Assembly (NCBI GenBank): GCA_050288705.1
Contig: JBNKEI010000016.1
Location: 1-16,665 of the forward strand
Direction: 5' to 3'
DNA length: 16,665 nt
Source of the DNA: JBNKEI01 sp050288705
Lineage (GTDB): Bacteria > Myxococcota > Myxococcia > Myxococcales > UBA5297
Shown here piece after piece: positions 7,250 to 15,074 of this stretch. Position 1 is the first letter of the stretch, and each line of letters opens with the position of its first letter. Below the pieces are notes generated by a model. The model did no database searches and had not been told where the DNA came from. It worked only from the letters and a program-made list of their open reading frames with translations. The translations under genes were made by a program, and so were the position numbers.

Positions 7250-8065
7250 CTAGATTTGGTAGTATTTGGTCGTCACCCATTCACGCAATGAATCGGGAAA
7301 AATTCGCTGTAAGACAACCGTAGTACGCGCCCACTGCCCTACTGCTTTTCGTGCGGGAGGATTGGATTTTTTGGAAAGCTTTTCCACTTGCCGAGCCACC
7401 AGTTTGGGGTTAGCTCCCTGACTTTCTTGCTGATTGATGGCCGCAAGACAGGCTCTAAGTCTACCCTGATAGAGAGATTGAGCACGGCTTTTATCCTGCC
7501 GAGCATCAGTGAAGCCAGTCGCAAAATCTCCTGGCTCGACGCAGCAAACCCGCACCCCAAAAGGTTTGAGTTCCATGCGCATGGAGTCGCTTATAGAAGC
7601 AACCGCCGCTTTGGTAGCCGCGTAATGAGCTTGAAAAGGCATCGCCAATCGCCCCCCCAAAGAACCAATCCAAATAATAAAACCCCGGTTTTCTCTTACG
7701 CTTGGCAAAAGTAGGCGTGTCAACTCCAATGGACCGAATAAATTGACTGCAAATTGACGCAAAGTTGACTGTGCGTTTACTTCTTCGATGGGACCAAATA
7801 CCCCAAAACCAGCGTTATGCACTACGCCATCGACCCCTCCTTGGGCATTCAATGAGGAAGCCAGGAAGTGAATTGAGTCGGAATTAGATATCTCTAAAGG
7901 CGAATAGTAAATAGATAACTGCGCTTCCCGTGCCTGTTCGGTAAGCATTTGAGCACGTTCTTCATTTCGAACAGTTCCTACTACCTGGTCACCGCACTTG
8001 GCAAGCCTCTCAGCAATCGCTTTTCCCAATCCACTACCGGCCCCAGTCACCAAAATTTTTCTCAT
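7250..8065 (-). CDS. Short-chain dehydrogenase/reductase, possible 3-ketosphinganine reductase
   Basis: 271 residues of the classical SDR fold. The glycine motif is TGAGSGLG (7-14), the NAG motif is at 84-86, and the active site is Asn108, Ser135 (IGSLGG) and Tyr148-x-x-x-Lys152 (YAATK). An Arg after beta-2 (TVRNEER) favours NADP(H). The PG motif follows the active site (EPGDFATGF). The C-terminal 60 residues are variable and basic. It is transcribed divergently from the serine-palmitoyltransferase-like gene across 125 nt, and the second step of sphingolipid synthesis is an SDR-type reduction of 3-ketosphinganine, so that role is plausible. SDR substrates are not readable from sequence, and a general oxidoreductase is equally possible. 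CGGA lies 5 nt before the ATG. Confidence 0.85.
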   Translation of the reverse strand: MRKILVTGAGSGLGKAIAERLAKCGDQVVGTVRNEERAQMLTEQAREAQLSIYYSPLEISNSDSIHFLASSLNAQGGVDGVVHNAGFGVFGPIEEVNAQSTLRQFAVNLFGPLELTRLLLPSVRENRGFIIWIGSLGGRLAMPFQAHYAATKAAVASISDSMRMELKPFGVRVCCVEPGDFATGFTDARQDKSRAQSLYQGRLRACLAAINQQESQGANPKLVARQVEKLSKKSNPPARKAVGQWARTTVVLQRIFPDSLREWVTTKYYQI

Positions 8066-8190
8066 TTTTTCCGTAACTCGCTGCTTCTGCCACTGTTAGC
8101 TTGCCCGATTTGCTTTCAGGCAGTTGTCGGATCGTATGCCCGCCCCTATTACTACGGAACCACCTTTTGTTGAGGAGGTTAAGGCTAGCA
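8066..8190. promoter_or_regulatory. Divergent intergenic region between the SDR and SPT-like genes
   Basis: 125 nt that must hold both 5' regions if the two genes are expressed from here. GAGGAGG (8172-8178) lies 12 nt before the plus-strand ATG, which is long for a ribosome site; AAGG at 8181-8184 is nearer. No confident -35/-10 pair was recognised on either strand. Confidence 0.4.
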
Positions 8191-9462
8191 ATGGAAAACA
8201 CCATAGATCTCTTCGAACAGTGCTGTTCGTGGCAGGGCGCTCAAATCATAAAAGCAGCCGGAGTCTATCCCTATTTTAATGCTCTATCTTCTTCGGATGG
8301 ACCAATAGTGACCGTAAACGGCAAGCAAGTGGTGATGCTAGGGTCCAACAACTATTTGGGCTTAACTCACCATCCGGCAGTATTGCACGCTGCTCACCAA
8401 GCCATTGACCGTTTTGGGACTAGCTGCACCGGATCTAGATTTCTAAACGGTAATCTCGTACTTCACGAAACTTTGGAAAATGAATTGGCCGACTTTGTTG
8501 GTAAAGAAGCGGCGATGGTGTTTTCTTCAGGGTGTTTAGCCAATTTTGGGGTGTTGGGGCATTTGGCTTCCCTTCCGGGGGCAGCAGTTTTTTCGCAAAG
8601 AGAAAATCATGGCAGCATTATTGATGGATTACGGTTGTCCCATTCCAAAATTAGGGTGTTTGATGATTCGGAACATTTGGAAGAGCAGTTGAAACAAGCC
8701 AATAGCTGGCCAAATGCTTTAGTGGTTACCGATGCAATCACTTCCATGACTGGTCGGGTAATTGACATAGCCAAGCTGGTACAACTAAAACGGAAGTATA
8801 GATTTCGCCTATATGTCGATGATGCTCATGGCTTCGGAGTTCTAGGCAGAAATGGCCGAGGCACTTGTGACAGTCAGGCAGTGACTTCGGAAGTGGATTT
8901 GATTTTTGCCACTTTCAGCAAAGCTATGGCCAGCTTTGGTGGTTTTGTGGCTGGTGACCGCAATATTATTGAATACTTGCGTCACCATGCCCGTACCATG
9001 ATTTTTTCTGCAGCTCTTCCGCCCGCATCGGTGGCAGCAGCCTTGGCCGCTTTACGAGTAATGAAAGAAGACCAAACTCTTTTTGACCGACTTTGGGAGA
9101 ACATTCATTTCTTTCGTCAGGAAATTTCGCGCATCGGATACTGTATTATGAGCGGTAAGGAAGACAGCCCTCCCACCGCGATTGTTCCGCTGTTTGTTGG
9201 CTCGGAATCGTTAGCTTTTCGTTTGTGCCGTGAAGCGCTAGATATGGGAGTGTTTGCTACTCCTGCCGTTTATCCAGCAGTTCCCTATGGCCAATCGGTA
9301 ATTCGCACCAGTCTGACCCCAACTCATACTCGCCAGCATTTACTGCAAGCGCTGGAAGTTTTTGCAAAGCTAATTCAAAAATATCCGCAAGCGCGTGTAG
9401 ACATTCAGAATCTACCTCAGTCGCAGGAAATTGATTACACCTATTTGTTTTATGAGCCCTAA
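8191..9462 (+). CDS. Alpha-oxoamine synthase, serine palmitoyltransferase-like
   Basis: 423-residue PLP enzyme that condenses an amino acid with an acyl-CoA or acyl-ACP; serine palmitoyltransferase makes 3-ketosphinganine. The N-terminal GVYPYF (24-29) and VTVNGKQVVMLGSNNYLGL (40-58) match bacterial SPT more than BioF or Kbl. Other blocks are CTGSRFLNG (79-87), His140 that stacks on PLP (QRENHGS), VDDAHGFGVLG (209-219; most relatives have DEAH), and ATFSKAMASFGG with PLP Lys244. The late segment VYPAVPYGQSVIRTSLTPTHT fits the SPT consensus for substrate loop and Arg. No membrane segment, as expected for soluble bacterial SPTs. ATG at 8191 was chosen over in-frame upstream codons because the conserved region starts soon after and GGAGG precedes it. 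It ends one base from the stop of the convergent membrane protein gene. Kbl, BioF or CqsA-like chemistry cannot be fully excluded. Confidence 0.87.
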   Translation: MENTIDLFEQCCSWQGAQIIKAAGVYPYFNALSSSDGPIVTVNGKQVVMLGSNNYLGLTHHPAVLHAAHQAIDRFGTSCTGSRFLNGNLVLHETLENELADFVGKEAAMVFSSGCLANFGVLGHLASLPGAAVFSQRENHGSIIDGLRLSHSKIRVFDDSEHLEEQLKQANSWPNALVVTDAITSMTGRVIDIAKLVQLKRKYRFRLYVDDAHGFGVLGRNGRGTCDSQAVTSEVDLIFATFSKAMASFGGFVAGDRNIIEYLRHHARTMIFSAALPPASVAAALAALRVMKEDQTLFDRLWENIHFFRQEISRIGYCIMSGKEDSPPTAIVPLFVGSESLAFRLCREALDMGVFATPAVYPAVPYGQSVIRTSLTPTHTRQHLLQALEVFAKLIQKYPQARVDIQNLPQSQEIDYTYLFYEP

Positions 9463-10218
9463 TCAAAAGAACTGAAAGCCAGCTTGAAAACCAAGATAGC
9501 CTGCGTGTACATAAGAAGTATAAATATTATCGAGAAATCGCTCGCCTTCTCTCAAATAGGAATCTATTACTTTATTGGCTTTTACTCCTTCAATTTTTCC
9601 TTCTAGTCCATGATGCGAAAGATACGATGAGGCGCCAACCGTAGCAAACCCGCCCGCGGTTAGCTGAATAACCAGCCGGTCAAAAATAATCCATTGATAG
9701 CCAACTTCCCCTCCCAAAAGATGAAGCGTAGAACGCGCTCTAATCTCTGCATCAAACCGCTCTACCTCTTGCGGCGGTTCAAGCCCCGTTGCTGCAGAAA
9801 TTATTTCTGCTCCAGTTAGAGTCCCTCCTAATGTAGCTAATGTATAGCCGCCAGATACAAAAAAACCCCAATTTTTAAGTGGCCTCCAGCCAACATGCGT
9901 TTTCCAGGTCAACGAGTTCTGAAGTGCAGATTGAATGAAATCAGCAGTACTTTGCGGGTAGGCCCCCCCTTCTACCAAAATACTATTTAATAAATCCACA
10001 TATCCCATGGGCATGACACCCAGCGACGTAGAAAGCAACACACGTCCTGGCGTCTCCAAAGTAAGCCGCGCAGCTACATCTATGGGGAACTCAGTCCCCC
10101 CGGTTACCGTTAAATGCCATTGCGCAGGGATTTCCTGAGCCTGTGCGCTACCTATCCCCCCCCAGCAGTAAGAACCAAATGCCACCAGAACTGCTACCAT
10201 GACTAATTGACGGACCAT
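9463..10218 (-). CDS. Probable outer-membrane beta-barrel protein
   Basis: 251 residues with a clear Sec signal peptide: basic MVRQ, hydrophobic core LVMVAVLVAFGSYCWGG, and a likely cut after AQA near residue 28. The mature part alternates polar and hydrophobic residues with many Gly and aromatic turns (WGFFVSGGYTLATLGGTL, HAGYLGFQAGFQFF) and ends in Phe-Phe, the usual C-terminal signature for BAM-assembled barrels. About eight to ten strands would fit. No named family was recognised. AGGA precedes the ATG by a few bases, and TATACT upstream on this strand is a possible -10. Its stop codon abuts that of the convergent synthase gene with no spacer. Location is fairly sure; function is unknown. 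Confidence 0.72.
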   Translation of the reverse strand: MVRQLVMVAVLVAFGSYCWGGIGSAQAQEIPAQWHLTVTGGTEFPIDVAARLTLETPGRVLLSTSLGVMPMGYVDLLNSILVEGGAYPQSTADFIQSALQNSLTWKTHVGWRPLKNWGFFVSGGYTLATLGGTLTGAEIISAATGLEPPQEVERFDAEIRARSTLHLLGGEVGYQWIIFDRLVIQLTAGGFATVGASSYLSHHGLEGKIEGVKANKVIDSYLREGERFLDNIYTSYVHAGYLGFQAGFQFF

Positions 10219-10487
10219 GCTTCCTAGCCTAACTGGTTATGGCAAAAAAGTATAAAGAAAACAATTTTCCACCATTCTACAATTTGCATCTGTCTACGAA
10301 ATGTCTTTTCGCTAGGTCAAACAAGCCGCTGGGTAAAAGCCAACCTAGTATTTTTTAAGCCACAAATTACTTTTCAGCAAATTCCCCCCTGATTTTTTGA
10401 GCACGAATCATGCAACGGGCTCTTGTAACTGCATGCTACGGTATCAGATGCTTGCTAGTTGGTTATTAATTTGGAGGGCCACCTGCT
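10219..10487. promoter_or_regulatory. Divergent intergenic region before the signalling operon
   Basis: 269 nt between the membrane-protein gene (minus) and the kinase gene (plus), AT-rich, so promoters for both are expected here. The minus strand has TATACT about 40 nt before its ATG, without a good -35 partner. On the plus strand GGAGGG (10473-10478) is the kinase ribosome site. No coding frame, RNA gene or long hairpin was recognised. Confidence 0.45.
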
Positions 10488-12485
10488 GTGTCAAAACTCT
10501 GCCGCATAACCGATGAAGACAATGAAGACAATGCTTCAAAGACTGCCAATCATACTTTTACAGACATCAAGACCACTTTGGTCACCACCGTGCTTTCCAA
10601 TCTTCCAGAGCATGTTTTGGTTTTAAATCAAGAATGCATTGTGGTCATGAGTAATAGAACCACCGCGAGCTGGGATAAACAACTAGTGTTCGAAGAGGGG
10701 CGAAAACTTTCAGAGATATTCCAGAACCACCCCGTTGGTAAATCTCTTGAGCAAATGTCAAAAAGCTCAATGGCATCTAAAACACCGAATCACTGTGAAA
10801 TTTCACTGGCAACGAATGAATACTCTAGAGTTTTTGAGTGCAAAATAATTCCGTTGGAAAACGAAATTGCGGTTACTCTTCGCGATGTAACCGAAGAGAG
10901 ACGCAACCGGGAAGAACTTACCAACCAGCTTCAGTTTCTCCAACTATTAATTGATGCTATTCCTCATCCAATTTATTATAGCGACCTCAACGAGCGCTGT
11001 CTGGGTTGCAATAAGGAATTCGTTCACTTCGTAGAAATCGATCGTCAGCAAATTATTGGAAATTCAATTTTTGATATCTTTCACAAAGAGTTGGCCGAAG
11101 TGATGATACAGCAAGACAAAATCCTTTTTCAAACTAATGGAAAAAACATGCTCGAAACCCGAGCATATTTACGGGGGGACAATAGAATTTTGGTCTCTCA
11201 CAAAGCTCCTTACTTTGATAAAGACAGCAACATTTCTGGAATAGTAGGCATTTTGAATGATATTACTGACGAGACTAACGCCAAAGATGCTTTGGCACGC
11301 CAAACCGAACGGCTAGAGGTAACCCTTCTCAGTATTAGCGATGCGGTTATTACTACCGATATTTCAGGAAAAGTGGTATTTTTAAACGCTGCGGCGGAAA
11401 ACCTCACCGGTTGGTTTCAATCAGAGGCGCAAGGAGAGCATCTTTTAAAATTAATTTCTTTTCATGATCCTAACAACGGCATGGCATTTCGATTTGATAC
11501 GCAATGTGAAGAGCATAAAAATCGACTAGTGCATTTGTACGATCGAAAAGGAACACGTCGTCTGGTAAATCTTAGCACCTCTCCCATCAATGCATACTTT
11601 GATAAAGATCTTTGTACCGTTTTGATCTTTCGAGATGTAACCGAACAACACCAAGTAGAAGAACGCAATCGGCTTTCCCAAAAAATGGAATCTATAGGTC
11701 AGCTAGCGGCAGGTATTGCTCACGAAATTAACACCCCCATGCAATACGTGGGAGACAATGTGCGCTTTCTTGATCAGTCTTTCAAAGATATTTGTCAGGC
11801 GCTAGAACTATTAAGTTCGTTAGTTAACAAAAACAACTCCTCAGTCGCTGCTCAAGAGATTAAAACTCACCTAAGTTCCATTGACGTCAACTACCTTATA
11901 AATGAAATTCCCATTGCTGTACACGACGCCCTAGAAGGAATTGAAAGAGTAACTAAGCTAGTAAAGGCCATGAAAGATTTTACTCATCCGGGCACTAACG
12001 AAAAATCTCTTGTCAATATTAATCATGGAATTTTAGCCACCATTACTATTTCGCGAAATAATTGGAAGTATGTTGCGGAAATGATTACCGACCTCGACCC
12101 TAATTTGCCCCCCGTAATGTGTAATGCTGACGAAATAAATCAAGTAATACTTAACCTGATAGTTAACGCTGCTGACGCTTTACATGATTCTGCCAAAAAC
12201 AATGAAAGCACTAAAGGTACAATAACGGTCAGAACCAGATTTGACCAGCAGTGGGTTTATATATTTATTACCGACAATGGCCCTGGGATTGAACCTACGC
12301 TTCGCGACAAGATTTTCGACCCATTTTTTACTACTAAAGAAGTAGGAAAAGGTACTGGGCAAGGTTTAGCTATAGCCCATGATATTATTGTTAATAAACA
12401 TCGGGGACGTATTGACCTGGAAACAAAACTCGAACATGGCACTACTTTTACAGTTATACTCCCCCTTGGAAACACGGAAACTTAG
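10488..12485 (+). CDS. Cytosolic PAS-domain sensor histidine kinase
   Basis: 665-residue kinase with no transmembrane helix. Three PAS-like segments are seen: a divergent one at about 35-140 ending RDVTEERR, one at about 148-265 (LLIDAIPHPIYYSDLNERCL, ending NDITDETN), and one at about 275-390 (LLSISDAVITTDISGKVVFL, ending FRDVTEQ). The phosphoacceptor is His412 in QLAAGIAHEINTPMQYVGDN, a HisKA variant in which the usual HEIxNPL is HEINTPM. The ATPase has N-box VILNLIVNAADAL, G1 DNGPGI and FDPFFTTKEVGKGTGQGLAI. It starts with GTG, with GGAGGG 9 nt before. Two response-regulator genes follow at once (2 nt, then 0-18 nt), so they are its likely partners. It probably senses a cytosolic or redox-type signal through PAS; no heme or flavin site is evident. 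Confidence 0.93.
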   Translation: MSKLCRITDEDNEDNASKTANHTFTDIKTTLVTTVLSNLPEHVLVLNQECIVVMSNRTTASWDKQLVFEEGRKLSEIFQNHPVGKSLEQMSKSSMASKTPNHCEISLATNEYSRVFECKIIPLENEIAVTLRDVTEERRNREELTNQLQFLQLLIDAIPHPIYYSDLNERCLGCNKEFVHFVEIDRQQIIGNSIFDIFHKELAEVMIQQDKILFQTNGKNMLETRAYLRGDNRILVSHKAPYFDKDSNISGIVGILNDITDETNAKDALARQTERLEVTLLSISDAVITTDISGKVVFLNAAAENLTGWFQSEAQGEHLLKLISFHDPNNGMAFRFDTQCEEHKNRLVHLYDRKGTRRLVNLSTSPINAYFDKDLCTVLIFRDVTEQHQVEERNRLSQKMESIGQLAAGIAHEINTPMQYVGDNVRFLDQSFKDICQALELLSSLVNKNNSSVAAQEIKTHLSSIDVNYLINEIPIAVHDALEGIERVTKLVKAMKDFTHPGTNEKSLVNINHGILATITISRNNWKYVAEMITDLDPNLPPVMCNADEINQVILNLIVNAADALHDSAKNNESTKGTITVRTRFDQQWVYIFITDNGPGIEPTLRDKIFDPFFTTKEVGKGTGQGLAIAHDIIVNKHRGRIDLETKLEHGTTFTVILPLGNTET

Positions 12486-12487
12486 CC

Positions 12488-13696
12488 ATGAAACCAGCGA
12501 TTCTATTTGTTGACGATGAACCAAATGTTATCAATGGTCTGCGCCGAAGTTTTTATTCAATGAAGCGCGAATGGGATTTATTTTTTGCAGAGAGCGGTGT
12601 CGCAGCAATAAACATTGTGGAACAACGCAGCATAGATGTAGTAATAAGCGACATGCGGATGCCTAATATGGATGGTGTTAAACTTTTATGCGAAATTCGT
12701 GAACGGCAACCAAAAACTATTCGTATAATTCTGTCCGGCCAAAGCGACCGCTCCGCCGTACTAGGTTCGGTACGGGTAGCCCATCAGTTCCTTTCCAAAC
12801 CATGCGATGCCGAGAGGCTTCGACTAGCTATTATTAGAGCACTTGATCTTCGCAATATGCTTGCTAATCAAAAACTTATAGAAACTATTAGTCAAATAGA
12901 TCGCTTGCCCAGCATCCCTAAACTCTATTCAGAGCTAGTAGATGAAATTAACTCCCCAAATGCTTCGGCAAAACGAATCGGCGAAATTGTATCAAAAGAC
13001 ATTGGAATGTGTACTAAAATTCTGCAATTCGTAAATTCTGGATATTTTGGCTTGGCTCAACGAGTAAGTAGTCCGCAACAAGCAGCAGTGCTGCTGGGGA
13101 TCAATTTGTTAAAAAATTTAGTATTGAGTTTTGAGGTATTTACCTGCCAACAAAAAGGTCATTCTGCCATGCTAAACAAATTGTGGAATCATAGCCAAAT
13201 GGTTAGCATGCTTGCTCGGAACATAGCTTCCGAAGACGAAGCTGTGTTGAAAGAGCTGGAAAATGCAACCATAGGCGGATTACTTCACGACATTGGAAAG
13301 ATTATTATACTGGAACTGGACCATCAATTTAATGAAATCAATGAATTAGCAAAGAAAGAACAGCTAAGTGAACTAGAAGCTGAAAAGAACGTGTTGGGGG
13401 TTTCTCACCCCGAGCTAGGTGCATATTTGATTGGAATTTGGGGACTGCCATCGGAAATTGTTGAAATCGTTGCTTTTCACCACCATCCCTCCCATCGTCC
13501 AGGACCGCGCTACTGGCCACTTCTGTCAGTCCATGCCGCTAATGCATCTGTTCATGCTTTCACCGCAAACCAGAAACCCCACCCGATTGAGGGTCTCGAT
13601 AAGCAATATTTTGATTCCGATAAACTATCCGTTCAGACCGAACGCTGGTTTTCTATGCTTGCGGCTTCCCGAGAACAGCAAAACACGCTAGTGTAA
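12488..13696 (+). CDS. Response regulator with REC and HDOD domains
   Basis: 402 residues. Receiver domain 1-120: acidic pair Asp9/Asp10, phosphoacceptor Asp55 (VVISDMRMPNMDG), Ser83 and Lys104 (QFLSKP). The HDOD domain is about 135-340, starting at LPSIPKLYSELVDEI and including SKDIGMCTKILQFVNSGYFG and SSPQQAAVLLGINLLKNLVL. The later block GGLLHDIGKIIILEL keeps an H-D pair, and FHHHPSH follows. HDOD domains are HD-related output modules, usually without known enzyme activity, found in signalling of deltaproteobacteria and gammaproteobacteria. There is no DNA-binding domain. The gene starts 2 nt after the kinase stop and ends directly at the next gene, so it is in one operon. Its ribosome site is weak, pointing to translational coupling. 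Confidence 0.92.
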   Translation: MKPAILFVDDEPNVINGLRRSFYSMKREWDLFFAESGVAAINIVEQRSIDVVISDMRMPNMDGVKLLCEIRERQPKTIRIILSGQSDRSAVLGSVRVAHQFLSKPCDAERLRLAIIRALDLRNMLANQKLIETISQIDRLPSIPKLYSELVDEINSPNASAKRIGEIVSKDIGMCTKILQFVNSGYFGLAQRVSSPQQAAVLLGINLLKNLVLSFEVFTCQQKGHSAMLNKLWNHSQMVSMLARNIASEDEAVLKELENATIGGLLHDIGKIIILELDHQFNEINELAKKEQLSELEAEKNVLGVSHPELGAYLIGIWGLPSEIVEIVAFHHHPSHRPGPRYWPLLSVHAANASVHAFTANQKPHPIEGLDKQYFDSDKLSVQTERWFSMLAASREQQNTLV

Positions 13697-13714
13697 ATGG
13701 AGGTTAAAAAAACA

Positions 13715-14911
13715 ATGCTCGAACGGATATTAATCGTTGATGACGAGCCCAACCTCCTTTCTGGCCTTCAAAGACATTTGCGTCAGAGCTTTAGTCTAAC
13801 TTTCGCCAATAGCGGAAGTGAAGGTTTAACCAAAATTACCGAGGCTTCCTCGCCTTTTGCGGTGATAGTATCCGATTATCGCATGCCTGGCATGGACGGC
13901 ATTCAGTTTCTTTCGCAATCAAGGAAAATAGCCCCAGATACAGTACGAGTATTATTTACCGGCCATGCTGACCTAAAATCAGCAGTCGATGCCGTTAACG
14001 AGGGAAATATTTTCCGATTACTCATGAAACCGACCGCTGCCGATCAAGTTGCTGCTACCTTGCGGGCATGCATCCACCAATATGAGCTAATAGTTTCTCA
14101 GAAGGCTCTATTAGAGCAAACTCTGCGCGGCGCAGTATCGGTACTAAGCGATATTCTTGCCGCGGTTTGCCCCCAGGCATTTAGTTGCGCCACTCGCATT
14201 CGCGGAATTTCCTGTATTTTGGCGTCGAAACTTGGGTACCAAAACCTGTGGGAAGTAGAAATTGCAGCGATGCTTTCTCAAATTGGTTGCGTTACTATAC
14301 CAGCCCGTGTTCTTGAGAGAAAATTTTCTGGCCAGCCGCTATTCGAACCAGAAGAAAAGCTTTTTCGAACTCACCCCAACGTAGGTGCAAAGCTTATTCA
14401 AAGCATACCTAGACTAGAAAACGTGGCAGAATCGATTGCCCACCAGGCAGCACCATTTTCTTCACTCGCGCAAACAGGAATTATAAATAACACCCCACCG
14501 GTAATTGCTCGTATTTTAAAAGCCGTTCTCGATTTCGATTCACTAGTATCCACAGGTAAACTTCCAAAAGCTGCATTAGATTCACTTAAAAAAGACGCCT
14601 GGAAATATGACCCACAAGTACTCGCTTGCCTAGAAGAGGAAGTGTTGGCCGGTAAGGGCTCGACAATCGAAATAGATTTGGCGGTCAAAGACGTTGCTCC
14701 GGGAATGATGCTTGCTGAGGACGTGCTTGATAAAAACGGTTTGCTGCTCATCGCCAAAGGGCACCAACTAAGTGAAGTACTCATTTATCGCTTGCAAGCT
14801 TTCATGCAAACCAGGACCATTGGAGAGACGGTGCGAGTACTTATTCCCAACCCTGATATTGAATCTAAGGAAAATAAATTTCCTATCATACCAGTCGCAC
14901 CGGAAACTTGA
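13715..14911 (+). CDS. Response regulator with REC and degenerate HD domain
   Basis: 398 residues from ATG at 13715, chosen because GGAGG ends 11 nt before it; the frame also opens at ATG 13697, directly after the previous stop. Receiver: Asp9/Asp10, phosphoacceptor Asp54 (VSDYRMPGMDG), Thr82 and Lys105 (LLMKP). At about 165-270 lies an HD-GYP-like fold that has lost its metal site: EIAAMLSQIGCVTIPARVL stands where active enzymes have LLHDIGKIGIP, and the later H-H-E-x-x-D-G-x-G-Y-P loop is replaced by ESIAHQAAP. The THP motif (FRTHPNVGAKLI) is kept. It is therefore unlikely to cleave c-di-GMP and may bind or scaffold. The C-terminal 80 residues (VAPGMMLAEDVLDKNGLLLI to RLQAF) form the small domain that often ends RpfG-class regulators. 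It is last in the kinase operon, followed by a terminator. Confidence 0.9.
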   Translation: MLERILIVDDEPNLLSGLQRHLRQSFSLTFANSGSEGLTKITEASSPFAVIVSDYRMPGMDGIQFLSQSRKIAPDTVRVLFTGHADLKSAVDAVNEGNIFRLLMKPTAADQVAATLRACIHQYELIVSQKALLEQTLRGAVSVLSDILAAVCPQAFSCATRIRGISCILASKLGYQNLWEVEIAAMLSQIGCVTIPARVLERKFSGQPLFEPEEKLFRTHPNVGAKLIQSIPRLENVAESIAHQAAPFSSLAQTGIINNTPPVIARILKAVLDFDSLVSTGKLPKAALDSLKKDAWKYDPQVLACLEEEVLAGKGSTIEIDLAVKDVAPGMMLAEDVLDKNGLLLIAKGHQLSEVLIYRLQAFMQTRTIGETVRVLIPNPDIESKENKFPIIPVAPET

Positions 14912-14923
14912 GGGGTTAAATAA

Positions 14924-14963
14924 GCCCCCGCCTTTTTCAAAGGAAGCCAGGGGGTTCATTTTA
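14924..14963 (+). terminator. Probable terminator of the signalling operon
   Basis: Two nested stems begin 13 nt after the stop codon: outer CCCCC/GGGGG (14925-14929 with 14950-14954) and inner CCTTT/AAAGG (14931-14935 with 14939-14943). A T-rich tail TTCATTTTATT follows. The stems are not fully stacked, so termination may be modest. Confidence 0.55.
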
Positions 14964-15011
14964 TTCAAACAAATTTTGAACTCCTTGCCCTGGGAATTGG
15001 CGTTCCTTCGC

Positions 15012-15039
15012 TTGACATTCTCGATTTATCTATTAAATT
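15012..15039 (+). promoter_or_regulatory. Candidate sigma-70 promoter for the D-lactate dehydrogenase-like gene
   Basis: A perfect -35 TTGACA (15012-15017) is followed after 16 nt by TAAATT (15034-15039) in a very AT-rich stretch, 35 nt upstream of the GTG start. It lies after the operon terminator, which fits independent expression. The -10 is only approximate. Confidence 0.5.
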
Positions 15040-15074
15040 TAAATAACTAAATAACTTCAACTCGGAGACCTTCC

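Noticed and set aside
14772..15050. Plus-strand frame of 92 codons spanning the end of the regulator gene and the intergenic terminator
   Set aside because: It overlaps the conserved C-terminal domain of the regulator in another frame and runs through the hairpin and promoter; no protein-like pattern.
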